DNA of 13,767 bases from an uncultured Holosporaceae bacterium (lineage in GTDB: Bacteria > Pseudomonadota > Alphaproteobacteria > RUG11792): the NCBI GenBank assembly GCA_947285985.1, contig CAMYPB010000022.1, forward strand, positions 1 through 13,767, written 5' to 3'. Within the stretch, counting starts at the first letter, position 1; every line of letters begins with the position of its first letter. Position numbers and translations under genes: made by a program. Below, piece after piece: positions 1-8,701 of the stretch. The notes under the pieces are model-generated. The model saw only the letters and a program-made list of their open reading frames with translations, did not search any database and was not told the DNA's origin.

Positions 1-47
1 TATTCGTTACATCTTATCTACTCTGCTTTGTATATTGCTTTTCCATT

Positions 48-2126
48 ATGTTGATGCGTTCGGTAAGGTTGGTTATTGACGGTTTTAATGTTGCGCGTGC
101 TGGATCTTTTATCTGTGAGTTGATGGGAGATAGGATTATTGACATACTGACTTACTGCCCGGATTTTGCTCATAGAGTTGTACATCTGAGTAATCTTGAA
201 TCTTATGATTTCCACGTGGACGTAGTTTCTACGATTATTGTTCCACTTTCTTTTTCTGTCTCAAATTTGAATAATAGATCATGTTTGAAGTTGTATGCTA
301 AAAATTTTAACAATATAGTTGAAATTTTATTTTTTGGTAAGAGGAACTTATATTTAAAAAAAAATTTGACATTAGGAACTTCTATATATATTATGGGGAA
401 AATTTCATACAATAATAATATATTTACTTTTATACATCCAGAATATATAGGTTATAAACGGCCATTTGAAGGTGATATTTATATAGAGAATGTTTATCCA
501 CTTTGTAAAGGGATAACAAATAAAATGGTTAAAAATTTAATAAAAAAAACCTTTGAATATATTAAGGAGTATAGTCTAAAAGAGTGGATAGATGTGAATA
601 TATTGAAATCCAATAATTGGGTATCGTTTATTGATTCGTTGAAACGTATTCATTTTCCACAAAGTGTTGATGACATAACATTGCGGAATAGATATAAACA
701 AAGAGTCGCGTTTGATGAAATGTTATCGGAACAAATTTCGTTAAAACTATTGAAAAAATATTCAAAAATTGATGGATATATAATTAATAATAATGATGAT
801 TTAATTGAAAATATTTTGAAAAATCTACATTTTTCTTTGACGGACGATCAGATTAAGGTTTTGCATGAAATTTTTTTCGATTTAAGATCTGGACATTCGA
901 TGACACGTCTTCTTCAAGGGGATGTGGGATCTGGAAAAACGATAGTCGCGTTTTTAACGTCATTATATGTCATAGACAGTGGATTTCAAGTCGCGTTTTT
1001 GGCCCCAACCGAAATTTTGGCCAAACAGCATTTTGAAAATTGGAAAAAACTTTTGATAAATTGTAATAAAATAAACATTGATATTTTAACATCTTCAAAA
1101 AAAGGAAAATTAAGGCAAAATTTGTTGAAAAATTTAGAGGATGGGAGTATCGATATACTAGTTGGAACTCATGCGATTATTTCTGATAATGTAAATTTTA
1201 AGAATTTAGCACTTGTTATTATTGATGAACAACATAGATTTGGAGTGCAGCAACGTTTAAATCTTGTGAAGAAAGGTCGAAATCCTCATATTTTGAGTAT
1301 GACAGCGACTCCTATTCCAAGGACTATGTTATTGTCTAGTTATGGGGATATTGATGTTTCATCGATAAAGATGAAACCTTCTGGAAGGAAGGATATAATC
1401 ACGAGGGCAGTTCCTATTTCAAGGATCTCAGAGATAATTGAGTCATTGAATAATATAATTAATAAGGGGCAGAAAATTTATTGGGTTTGTCCTATTATTG
1501 AGGAGAGTGAGAAATTAGATTACACATGCGTTTATTCACGTTATGAATACCTAAAAAATTATTTTCCGGATGATGTTTGCATGATGCATGGAAAGATGAA
1601 ATCTGACGAAAAGGAAAAAATTTTAGAAAATTTTAGGAATGGGTTACATAAAATCATAGTATCAACGACAATAATAGAAGTTGGAGTTGATGTTCCCGAT
1701 GCAGTTGTTATGATCATCGAGAACGCGGAAAAATTTGGATTATCTCAATTACATCAGCTCAGAGGACGTGTTGGGAGGAGTGAACTCCAATCATTTTGTA
1801 TACTCCTATATGACGATCATATAAACAATATACAAAGAAAAAGAATCTCTATCATAAAGGAGAGTAATGACGGGTTTTTCATTGCGGAACAAGACTTATT
1901 ATTACGAGGAGGTGGAGAAATTCTCGGACTGCAACAAAGTGGTAAGAAAAAATATAGAACATTCGATCTATACGATCACGAATATCAGGATATTATATAT
2001 AAACTAATGAACCAGGCCTCAGAATATGCGTCGAAAATAATTCGGGAAAACAGAGAAAAAGAATTTGAACTCTTATTGAAGATTTTTAAACACGACATAA
2101 TAGATAATGTTAAACAATCTTTATGA
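48..2126 (+). CDS. recG: ATP-dependent DNA helicase RecG
   Basis: RecG is a monomeric superfamily 2 DNA translocase that remodels stalled replication forks and branched recombination intermediates. The N-terminal wedge/OB domain covers about residues 35-145. The helicase core shows Walker A GDVGSGKT (291-298), the DEQH box (393-396), motif III TATPIPRT (419-426), and motif VI RGRVGR (572-577). These are followed by the RecG-specific C-terminal region around LLLRGGGEILGLQQSG (617-632). At 692 aa it matches the family's usual length of about 690. The ATG at 48 is the first visible start. The frame stays open to the window edge with no in-frame ATG, GTG or TTG upstream, and there is no clear Shine-Dalgarno, so the start is less certain than the gene (ATG at 54 is an alternative). 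It stands apart from the next operon by 228 bp. The identification is certain; no key residue is missing. Confidence 0.96.
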   Translation: MLMRSVRLVIDGFNVARAGSFICELMGDRIIDILTYCPDFAHRVVHLSNLESYDFHVDVVSTIIVPLSFSVSNLNNRSCLKLYAKNFNNIVEILFFGKRNLYLKKNLTLGTSIYIMGKISYNNNIFTFIHPEYIGYKRPFEGDIYIENVYPLCKGITNKMVKNLIKKTFEYIKEYSLKEWIDVNILKSNNWVSFIDSLKRIHFPQSVDDITLRNRYKQRVAFDEMLSEQISLKLLKKYSKIDGYIINNNDDLIENILKNLHFSLTDDQIKVLHEIFFDLRSGHSMTRLLQGDVGSGKTIVAFLTSLYVIDSGFQVAFLAPTEILAKQHFENWKKLLINCNKINIDILTSSKKGKLRQNLLKNLEDGSIDILVGTHAIISDNVNFKNLALVIIDEQHRFGVQQRLNLVKKGRNPHILSMTATPIPRTMLLSSYGDIDVSSIKMKPSGRKDIITRAVPISRISEIIESLNNIINKGQKIYWVCPIIEESEKLDYTCVYSRYEYLKNYFPDDVCMMHGKMKSDEKEKILENFRNGLHKIIVSTTIIEVGVDVPDAVVMIIENAEKFGLSQLHQLRGRVGRSELQSFCILLYDDHINNIQRKRISIIKESNDGFFIAEQDLLLRGGGEILGLQQSGKKKYRTFDLYDHEYQDIIYKLMNQASEYASKIIRENREKEFELLLKIFKHDIIDNVKQSL

Positions 2127-2354
2127 TTTTGTCAATAAGATATTTTATCTTTTCACGCAATTTTTGATTTATAGAATAAAATTTCTGGGCATTATGAAGA
2201 TTATGAGAGATTTTTTTATAAAAATATGCGATCCTGAAATTGCAGGGGAGGGAAAATTTTAAATATTTCTAATATCTTATATAAAAAATGTTTATATATT
2301 GTGTTGGTTGTATGATAACATTTTGAACGTGATTTCATTTTTTATGCGCTTCGC
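2127..2354. other. recG-ntrY intergenic region
   Basis: This 228-bp AT-rich gap has no credible gene. Just after recG there is a short perfect inverted repeat, AAGATA (2137-2142) / TATCTT (2146-2151) with a 3-nt loop, followed by only two more T, so it is at best a weak terminator. A TATGAT at 2311-2316 could be a -10 box for the ntrY operon, but no matching -35 lies at the right distance. The right end forms the hairpin described separately. Confidence 0.4.
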
Positions 2355-2358
2355 ATGA
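2342..2358 (+). promoter_or_regulatory. Hairpin covering the ntrY start codon
   Basis: TTATGCG (2342-2348) and CGCATGA (2352-2358) can pair over 7 bp (one G-U) around a CTT loop. The right arm contains the ntrY ATG (2355-2357). No Shine-Dalgarno is visible upstream. The pairing is seen in the sequence; a role in limiting ntrY translation is inference. Confidence 0.3.
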
Positions 2359-4169
2359 TAAATTTTAGAAGTATTTTTTTAAATAACCACAGATTCAATC
2401 ATAACATAATAATCGGATTGATATCGTTTTTTATATTTATTTTATCATGTTTTTTTATATTTTTTAACAATTTTTTTTATAATAATAAGATAATTTTCAT
2501 AATTTTATTCATAAATTCCTCGTTACTTTTATTATTGTTGTATATGGTTTCGAGAAGGATTTTCAAGATGATCAAAATAAGATCAAAGGGGAACAAGAAT
2601 TATTTTAGGAGGCAGGTTGTCCTTTTGTTTTCGTGTGTGACTATTATTCCGTCTATTTGTGTTTTTTTATTTGCATCTGTTTTTTTCAATATTGGGATAG
2701 AGTCTTTTTTTAAGGCACCCGTTAAGATCGCGATGAAGAACGCGAATCAAGTTTCGAATATATATATACATGATATGATGAAGGCCCTTGAAAATTATAC
2801 TTTAGGGGTTGGAAACAGGATACAATCTGCCTTGAAGAATGGGGAGGGTTTCGATAGGGAATCTATAGAGAATATTTTGAATAGTGAGACGGAGGGATTG
2901 GGAATAGATGCGATTATTATACAACGACCTGATGATAACACGCGAAATATTATTGCAAGATCGTTGTTTACTTTATCTTTACAGTTTGAAGACATACCCT
3001 CAGATTTTTTATACTTAAATGATGGAGAGATCATATCTTGGGAATCAAAGAATTGTGTATTGTCTATTGAAGCGTTGGATAGTGAGGAATCGATTTATTT
3101 ATTAGTCTCAAGGAATGTTGATCAAAGAATATTGGATCACAAAGATAAAATTAATGTCGCGGTCAATGAATATACGATGATCGCAAATCAAAGGTCTGTA
3201 TTGAAGATAACATTTCTTATGGTTTTCATGGTTATAACTATAATATTGTTATTTATCGTTGTTTTTATTGGGATTATATTTGCGAATAGGATTGTTAAAC
3301 CAGTCAATAAATTGATATGGGCTGCGAAGAATGTTAGTCTTGGGGATTATAACACGTTGATTTCAACGAATAAATTTAGGAACGAATTCGATTTATTGAT
3401 TTCGTCTTTTAATAAAATGATATTAAAATTGGAAGAACAAAGGAAGACGATTATTATATCGAATAGACAAAATGCGTGGCGTGATATTGCGCGAAAAATC
3501 GCACATGAAATAAAGAATCCCCTAACTCCCATTCAACTCTCTGCAGAAAGATTGAGGAGGAAATATGAGAGGGAGATCAAGACGGATCCTAATATTTTCA
3601 TATCATGTGTTGAGACGATTATTAGGCAGGTTCATTTTATTGGGAATTTAGTCAAAGAATTCTCGGATTTCGCGAGGATGCCCGCTCCAAAATTTGAATA
3701 TGTTGATATTATTAAAATAATAAAAGATACTATATTTTTACAAAATAATGCTCATAGAAATATATTATTTTTATTTGAAAATAATAATATTGAATCTTAT
3801 ATGTGTTATGTTGATCCTCTTCAAATCAATCAAGTTCTGATGAATTTATTACAAAATTCAATAAACGCAATTAATGAAAATGTTGATAAAAGAAATGATA
3901 ATTCTGATATAATGGGAAGGATACGTGTGATTTTTGAGAGACAGGATAGGGGTTATATATTGATCGTTGAGGACGATGGACCTGGATTTTCGGATTCTGC
4001 TCTTGAACACGCTTTGGATCCATATTATACAACGCGTGAATCAGGAAATGGGTTGGGATTGGCTATCGTGTATAAGATCATTATAGAACATGGAGGTTCA
4101 ATTGATATACAGAATTCAGAAGTATTGGGAGGTGGAAGTGTTAAGATATACATCCCGAATAATGATTGA
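2355..4169 (+). CDS. ntrY: NtrY-type membrane sensor histidine kinase (no PAS domain)
   Basis: NtrY is the inner-membrane kinase that phosphorylates NtrX; in alphaproteobacteria the pair is tied to nitrogen, redox and envelope responses. Three N-terminal membrane segments (about 18-37, 46-65, 88-110) are followed by an extracytoplasmic region, a fourth segment (about 285-310) and a HAMP domain starting at RIVKPVNKL. The H-box AHEIKNPLTPIQLSAERLRR has phospho-acceptor His384. The N-box (490-501) includes Asn497 and Asn501, and the ATP-lid glycine boxes are DDGPGF (540-545) and GNGLGL (564-569). At 604 aa it is shorter than free-living NtrY (over 700): HAMP runs almost directly into the H-box, so the usual PAS domain is absent. 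I recall Rickettsia NtrY-like proteins having a similar length. ATG 2355 is the only usable start, because an in-frame stop lies at 2316-2318 and no ATG, GTG or TTG falls between. It begins the five-gene operon. Confidence 0.93.
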   Translation: MINFRSIFLNNHRFNHNIIIGLISFFIFILSCFFIFFNNFFYNNKIIFIILFINSSLLLLLLYMVSRRIFKMIKIRSKGNKNYFRRQVVLLFSCVTIIPSICVFLFASVFFNIGIESFFKAPVKIAMKNANQVSNIYIHDMMKALENYTLGVGNRIQSALKNGEGFDRESIENILNSETEGLGIDAIIIQRPDDNTRNIIARSLFTLSLQFEDIPSDFLYLNDGEIISWESKNCVLSIEALDSEESIYLLVSRNVDQRILDHKDKINVAVNEYTMIANQRSVLKITFLMVFMVITIILLFIVVFIGIIFANRIVKPVNKLIWAAKNVSLGDYNTLISTNKFRNEFDLLISSFNKMILKLEEQRKTIIISNRQNAWRDIARKIAHEIKNPLTPIQLSAERLRRKYEREIKTDPNIFISCVETIIRQVHFIGNLVKEFSDFARMPAPKFEYVDIIKIIKDTIFLQNNAHRNILFLFENNNIESYMCYVDPLQINQVLMNLLQNSINAINENVDKRNDNSDIMGRIRVIFERQDRGYILIVEDDGPGFSDSALEHALDPYYTTRESGNGLGLAIVYKIIIEHGGSIDIQNSEVLGGGSVKIYIPNND

Positions 4170-4203
4170 GAATGATTTTTTATTTGTCTAAAAGGGAAAT
4201 GAC

Positions 4204-5619
4204 ATGGCTTTTGATATATTGATTGTTGATGATGAAAAGGATATTTGTGAATTAGTCTCAGGTATACTCGAAGATGAAGGGTATAAAACACGTTCGTCCA
4301 ATAGTTATATAGAGGCTTTGGAAAATATTCGGGAAAAACGTCCAAATCTCGTCATACTAGACGTTTGGCTGGGGGATAGTGATAAAGATGGACTCAGACT
4401 TCTAGACGTTATCGTAAAGGATTATGACAATATTCCAGTTATTATGATGAGTGGGCATGGAACGATTGAAACGGCTGTCCTCGCGATAAAACACGGTGCG
4501 TATGATTTCATAGAAAAACCTTTCGATTCAAATAGATTATTGGTATCCATAAGTAAAGCTATAGAAATGTATAGGTTGAAACAAGAAAACGCAGAATTAA
4601 AGATAAAAGCAAAAGTATCGGATACTTTAATTGGGGATTCTATGGCTATGTCATCACTTAGACAATCTATAGAAAAAGTCGCACAACTCCAAGGAAGATG
4701 TTTCATACAGGGTCCTATGGGATCAAATAAAGAGGAAGTTGCAAGAGAAATTCATTCTTTATCTCCGAGGTCTTCAGATCCATTTTTCGTGTTCAATTGT
4801 CAAAATTATTTATCGAGTCAAATAGATATGGAATTGTTTGGAACTCAAATAATTTCAGATGGAGAAAAGAAAATAAAAGTTGGAATTTTTGAGAAGACGA
4901 ACGGAGGGACATTATATATAGATGAGATCACGAATTTATCGTATGATGTTCAATTGAAATTGATGAAAGTTTTAAAGGAAAATTCATTTTCAAGGATTGG
5001 GAGTACTCATAAAATTCCTCTCAATATAAGGATTATTTCGGGTTCGAGTCTCGATATGACATCATTCGTGAAGAACGGGTTATTTATTGATGAGTTATAT
5101 TATAGATTGAGTGCAAATATAATAAAAATCACTCCTTTATCTTCGAGACAGGAAGATATACCTATTTTATTGGATTATTATATGAAACAGACTGCGAAGG
5201 CATATAATATTCATCCTAAAAAATTTTCGAAGGATGCGATGTCTATATTGACGTCATATTATTGGCCGGGGGACGTCATGCAATTGAAAAATCTCGTGGA
5301 TTGGGTTATGGTTATGACATCATTTTCTGAGTCTAAGGATATGATAACCCTTGAAGATCTCCCTCGCGAAATAACGGAAGGAAAATCTTTTGGGGGAAAA
5401 ATAAATACACAGTTTATTTCGCTCGTCTCTGGACTCTCAATAAAAGAAGCACGAGAAACTTTCGAGAGGGAATATTTTCTCGAACAATTGAGAAAATTTT
5501 CAGGAAATATATCTCAGACGTCGAAATTTGTTGGTATGGAAAGATCTGCACTCCATAGAAAACTTAAATCTTTGAATATTCATGATCCCAAATCATCGGG
5601 AGAACATGAGGACGTATGA
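4204..5619 (+). CDS. ntrX: NtrX-type response regulator with degenerate AAA+ domain
   Basis: NtrX is the cytoplasmic partner of NtrY. The receiver domain (about 1-120) has the acidic pair Asp9/Asp10, phospho-acceptor Asp53 and Lys105. The central AAA+ domain (about 140-375) keeps Walker B GGTLYIDE (234-241). Its Walker A reads GPMGSNKE (170-177), with Asn in place of the usual Gly before Lys, and the segment after ELFG (214-226) has no GAFTGA, the loop that touches sigma54. A Fis-type helix-turn-helix closes the protein (about 428-465). The length, 471 aa, is normal. The start at 4204 is supported by AAAGGGA at 4191-4197, six bases upstream. It lies 34 bp after ntrY, and its stop overlaps the trkA start by 4 nt. 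Known NtrX proteins (for example Brucella, from memory) also lack GAFTGA, so this is probably a DNA-binding regulator that does not act through sigma54. Confidence 0.93.
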   Translation: MAFDILIVDDEKDICELVSGILEDEGYKTRSSNSYIEALENIREKRPNLVILDVWLGDSDKDGLRLLDVIVKDYDNIPVIMMSGHGTIETAVLAIKHGAYDFIEKPFDSNRLLVSISKAIEMYRLKQENAELKIKAKVSDTLIGDSMAMSSLRQSIEKVAQLQGRCFIQGPMGSNKEEVAREIHSLSPRSSDPFFVFNCQNYLSSQIDMELFGTQIISDGEKKIKVGIFEKTNGGTLYIDEITNLSYDVQLKLMKVLKENSFSRIGSTHKIPLNIRIISGSSLDMTSFVKNGLFIDELYYRLSANIIKITPLSSRQEDIPILLDYYMKQTAKAYNIHPKKFSKDAMSILTSYYWPGDVMQLKNLVDWVMVMTSFSESKDMITLEDLPREITEGKSFGGKINTQFISLVSGLSIKEARETFEREYFLEQLRKFSGNISQTSKFVGMERSALHRKLKSLNIHDPKSSGEHEDV

Positions 5620-6995
5620 ATATCGTTATTCTGGGGGCTGGGGATGTTGGATATGGAGTTGCGAAACAATTATCTTTCGAAGAGAATAATGTCTCGATTA
5701 TCGACCATTCGAAAGATACTCTAAAAAAAATATCTGATAAAATTGATGTAAAACCTGTTTTTGGACACGCAACAGATATAAACGTCTTGATTGAGGCCGG
5801 AATTCAAGATGCAGACATAATAATATCAACGACATCCTCAGATGAAGTCAATATCGTTGCATGTCAGATTTCAGATTTTATGTTTGGAGTTTCAACGAAA
5901 ATCGCACGTTTGAGTCATAAATCATATATATCAAAATTATACGATATTTTCGGAAAAAACAAACTATCCGTTGATCTCGTTGCATCTCCCGAGATAGAAG
6001 TTTCATCGATTATCAAAAGGGGAATGTCGACGTATGGTGCGTTGGATTTAATTCCCTGTATGAACGATATGTTAAAGATCGTTGGAGTGAAGTGTACGAA
6101 ATATTCCGCATTTTTGAATGTTCCTATAAAATTTTTATCGAATATTTCGAATGAGTTTGATTTTTGTATACTTTTTATAGAACGAAATGGAAAGTCTATT
6201 ATTCCATCGAAGAACGATCTTATTCTTGAAAATGACAATATTTATTTTGCGATTAGGAGTGAAGATTTCAATAGACTTATGAATCTATTTGGATATATTG
6301 CGTCTGATTCAAATAATATTGTTATTATAGGGGGGGGGATCATAGGGGAAGAAATCGCGAGGTCTGTCATCCATGAAATCGACGATATCAATATAAAAAT
6401 AATTGAACGTGACATAACGAGAGCAGAAAAACTGTCCGAGGAAGTTGATGAATGTATTGAAGTTTTGTATGGCGATGCGTTGGATATCGATATATTGAAG
6501 TGTATTATTTCAAAGGATACAAATGTTTCGATTTCCGTGACGAATGATATGAAAACAAACATTTTATCATGTCTTTTATCAAAGGAGTTGGGCGCAAAAC
6601 GAGTCGTTGCAATGGTCAATGATTCTTCTTCATCCGCGATGTTGAATACTCTCGGAATAAATACGATCCTCGATTCTAGACAGGCAGTTATCTCAAAAAT
6701 ACTTCGTTATATTAAGAAAGGAGGAGTCGAAAACATATTTACATTTTCAGATGACTCTATAGAACTCATAACAATCGATGTTTCGGATCACAGCAATGCA
6801 ATAGGATTGTTGATGGACGATATATCATCAAAGAACCACGTTATTATAGCAGCCCTCTTTCGAGATAATGAATTGTTTTTGTTGCCCAAAGGATTTGTTA
6901 TACGTTCTGGAGATAAAATATTGTTTAGTGCAGTTCGAGAATCTATAATAAAACTCACACAACTCTTCAAAGATAGACCTCAATATTTATTATGA
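5616..6995 (+). CDS. trkA: Trk potassium uptake system NAD-binding protein TrkA
   Basis: TrkA is the peripheral cytoplasmic regulator of TrkH/TrkG K+ channels; it senses nucleotides through paired RCK modules. The protein has two RCK_N Rossmann domains, with GAGDVG at residues 7-12 and GGGIIG at 239-244. Each is followed by an RCK_C domain (about 140-222 and 370-452). Its 459 aa equals the usual TrkA length. The ATG overlaps the ntrX stop by 4 nt (ATGA), and trkA in turn overlaps prmC by 4 nt, so translation is probably coupled along the operon. No trkH or trkG lies in this window; the channel must be elsewhere if the system works. The second glycine motif is encoded by an uninterrupted run of nine G (6330-6338), unusual in this AT-rich DNA. 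The ntrYX-trkA order is typical of alphaproteobacteria. Confidence 0.95.
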   Translation: MNIVILGAGDVGYGVAKQLSFEENNVSIIDHSKDTLKKISDKIDVKPVFGHATDINVLIEAGIQDADIIISTTSSDEVNIVACQISDFMFGVSTKIARLSHKSYISKLYDIFGKNKLSVDLVASPEIEVSSIIKRGMSTYGALDLIPCMNDMLKIVGVKCTKYSAFLNVPIKFLSNISNEFDFCILFIERNGKSIIPSKNDLILENDNIYFAIRSEDFNRLMNLFGYIASDSNNIVIIGGGIIGEEIARSVIHEIDDINIKIIERDITRAEKLSEEVDECIEVLYGDALDIDILKCIISKDTNVSISVTNDMKTNILSCLLSKELGAKRVVAMVNDSSSSAMLNTLGINTILDSRQAVISKILRYIKKGGVENIFTFSDDSIELITIDVSDHSNAIGLLMDDISSKNHVIIAALFRDNELFLLPKGFVIRSGDKILFSAVRESIIKLTQLFKDRPQYLL

Positions 6996-7846
6996 CATTT
7001 TATTTAAATCCAAATGATCTCAAGAAATTTGCAATTTGTCTTAAAAATATAGAAAATCCAATGCGAAATATTGCTCGTCTAATTTCTCATATAAAGAATG
7101 TTCCATATCATCATATTTTATTCAATCGTGAAAAAATTGAGATGCGGGACGAAGAGTATACAATTTTCTTAAATTTTTTGTATAGATTGATGAAAAATGA
7201 ACCTATCTCTAAAATAATCAACAAGAAAGAATTCTATGGATTTGAGTTCTTCACGAATGAATATACCCTCGATCCTCGTTTTGAGACGGAAATTATTGTT
7301 GATATTTTTCAAAAATATATCTCAAATACATCTCAAAATTTAAATATTTTAGATCTAGGTTGTGGAACGGGGTGTATAGGTATATCGATTATGAATATCT
7401 ATAAAAATGTTTATGTTGATTTTGTTGATATCGAGAACAAAACGTTGGGTGTCTGCATGATGAACGCGAGGAAATATAATGTTTTGGATAGATCAAATTT
7501 TATACAAAGCAACTGGTTTCAAAATATCCATAAAAAATATGACATAATTGTTTCAAATCCTCCGTATATTTCCACTGACTATAAATTGGATCGTTCCGTT
7601 CTTTTTGATCCGTATATCTCGTTGTTTTCAGGGAAAAACGGGATGGATTCATATAGAGAAATTATCCCAAATATTCATAAATTTTTAGTAAAAAATGGAC
7701 ACGCCTTTATCGAAATAGGATTCGATCAATACAATCAAATTATGTCATTAATACACGACAATTTTAATATAAAATTTATAGAATGTATCAAAGATCTAAA
7801 TGGGATAGACAGAACGTTTGTCATACAAAACATATCTGAGGATTGA
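6992..7846 (+). CDS. prmC: Peptide chain release factor N5-glutamine methyltransferase
   Basis: PrmC (HemK) uses S-adenosylmethionine to methylate the Gln of the GGQ motif in release factors RF1 and RF2, raising peptide-release efficiency. An N-terminal helical domain (about 1-85) binds the release factor. The Rossmann domain has the SAM-binding motif DLGCGTG (121-127) and the catalytic NPPY motif (189-192) that holds the glutamine amide. The LDPRFETE segment just before the SAM domain is the family's usual PRPETE-like stretch. The length, 284 aa, is normal. The start overlaps the trkA stop by 4 nt. In many bacteria prmC sits beside prfA; here it is in the ntrYX-trkA operon, a rearranged setting. 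NPPY alone also occurs in other N-methyltransferases, but overall layout and length favour PrmC. Confidence 0.92.
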   Translation: MTFYLNPNDLKKFAICLKNIENPMRNIARLISHIKNVPYHHILFNREKIEMRDEEYTIFLNFLYRLMKNEPISKIINKKEFYGFEFFTNEYTLDPRFETEIIVDIFQKYISNTSQNLNILDLGCGTGCIGISIMNIYKNVYVDFVDIENKTLGVCMMNARKYNVLDRSNFIQSNWFQNIHKKYDIIVSNPPYISTDYKLDRSVLFDPYISLFSGKNGMDSYREIIPNIHKFLVKNGHAFIEIGFDQYNQIMSLIHDNFNIKFIECIKDLNGIDRTFVIQNISED

Positions 7847-7851
7847 AAGCC

Positions 7852-8646
7852 ATGACTTTAGAATTGAATGATAAAAATTTTTCAATACGACAGATCGTGA
7901 ATTCTGGACAATGTTTTCGTATCGATAATATAGAGGGCAACATCTTCCAAGTTATCGCATACAATAAAAAATTATATATAGAAGAGATCGATAAGTATAC
8001 CCATATATTTCACTGTAACTCTGAAGAATATGACAATATATGGTCTGAATATTTTGATATGAATAGAAATTATGATAATATCAAGCAAAATATCAGACAA
8101 ACAAATGATGAATACTTGATAAATGCAATAGATTATGGATATGGCATACGTATATTAAAACAGGATGTCTTCGAGATGATCATATCCTATATTATATCGC
8201 AACAGAACAATATATCCCGTATAAAGGGGATCATAAAAAAATTGTGCGAACCTTATGATGACGTTTTCCCAGGTCCTGAGATCCTCTCAAAATATTCTAT
8301 CGAGGATTTCAAAAATCTTGGAACGGGATATAGAGCAGAATATTTGTTTGAAATTTCAAATGCTATATTTAATAACGAATTTGATATAAATTTTTTGAAA
8401 ACCCTCTCATATCAAGAATCCATAAAATACCTCATGAATTTCAAAGGTATTGGGTTGAAAGTTGCAAATTGTATTGCGCTCTATGGATTGAATCATATCG
8501 ATGCCTTCCCAATAGATGTCTGGATGAAAAGAATCATCGATAAATATTATGATGGAAAATTCGATATATCGCGCTTTGAAGGATATCAAGGAATCGTTCA
8601 ACAGTATATGTTTTTTTATGAAAGATCAAAATCAAAAAAATCATAA
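7852..8646 (+). CDS. OGG-type 8-oxoguanine DNA glycosylase/AP lyase
   Basis: This is probably a bifunctional base-excision repair enzyme that removes 8-oxoguanine from DNA and nicks the resulting abasic site. The N-terminal OGG_N-like domain begins with SIRQIVNSGQCFR. The HhH-GPD core contains GIGLKVANC with the presumed catalytic Lys203 (equivalent to human OGG1 Lys249) and FPIDVW with Asp222 (Asp268). The fold is the OGG1/clostridial Ogg kind, not MutM. At the site where OGG1 has SSNNNIAR, this protein has SQQNNISR (116-123), so the Asn that reads the opposite cytosine appears to be Gln. I chose ATG 7852 because GAGGA (7838-7842) lies nine bases upstream; a TTG at 7843 overlapping prmC would add three residues. 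It is the last gene of the operon. A related AlkA-like specificity cannot be excluded. Confidence 0.85.
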   Translation: MTLELNDKNFSIRQIVNSGQCFRIDNIEGNIFQVIAYNKKLYIEEIDKYTHIFHCNSEEYDNIWSEYFDMNRNYDNIKQNIRQTNDEYLINAIDYGYGIRILKQDVFEMIISYIISQQNNISRIKGIIKKLCEPYDDVFPGPEILSKYSIEDFKNLGTGYRAEYLFEISNAIFNNEFDINFLKTLSYQESIKYLMNFKGIGLKVANCIALYGLNHIDAFPIDVWMKRIIDKYYDGKFDISRFEGYQGIVQQYMFFYERSKSKKS

Positions 8647-8650
8647 CAAA

Positions 8651-8680
8651 TAGAAAAGATTCTAAAATAAATCTTTTCTA
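8651..8680. terminator. Bidirectional terminator between converging operons
   Basis: A perfect 11-bp inverted repeat, TAGAAAAGATT (8651-8661) and AATCTTTTCTA (8670-8680), surrounds an 8-nt loop. It sits in the 55-bp gap between the converging glycosylase and lpxA genes and has T-rich flanks on both strands. The stem has only two G-C pairs, so its strength is uncertain. Confidence 0.6.
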
Positions 8681-8701
8681 AAATTATTTCAAAAACAAAA
8701 T

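Noticed and set aside
2344..2358. Four-codon mini-ORF whose stop overlaps the ntrY start
   Set aside because: It has no ribosome-binding site, and the overlap follows simply from the small palindrome there.
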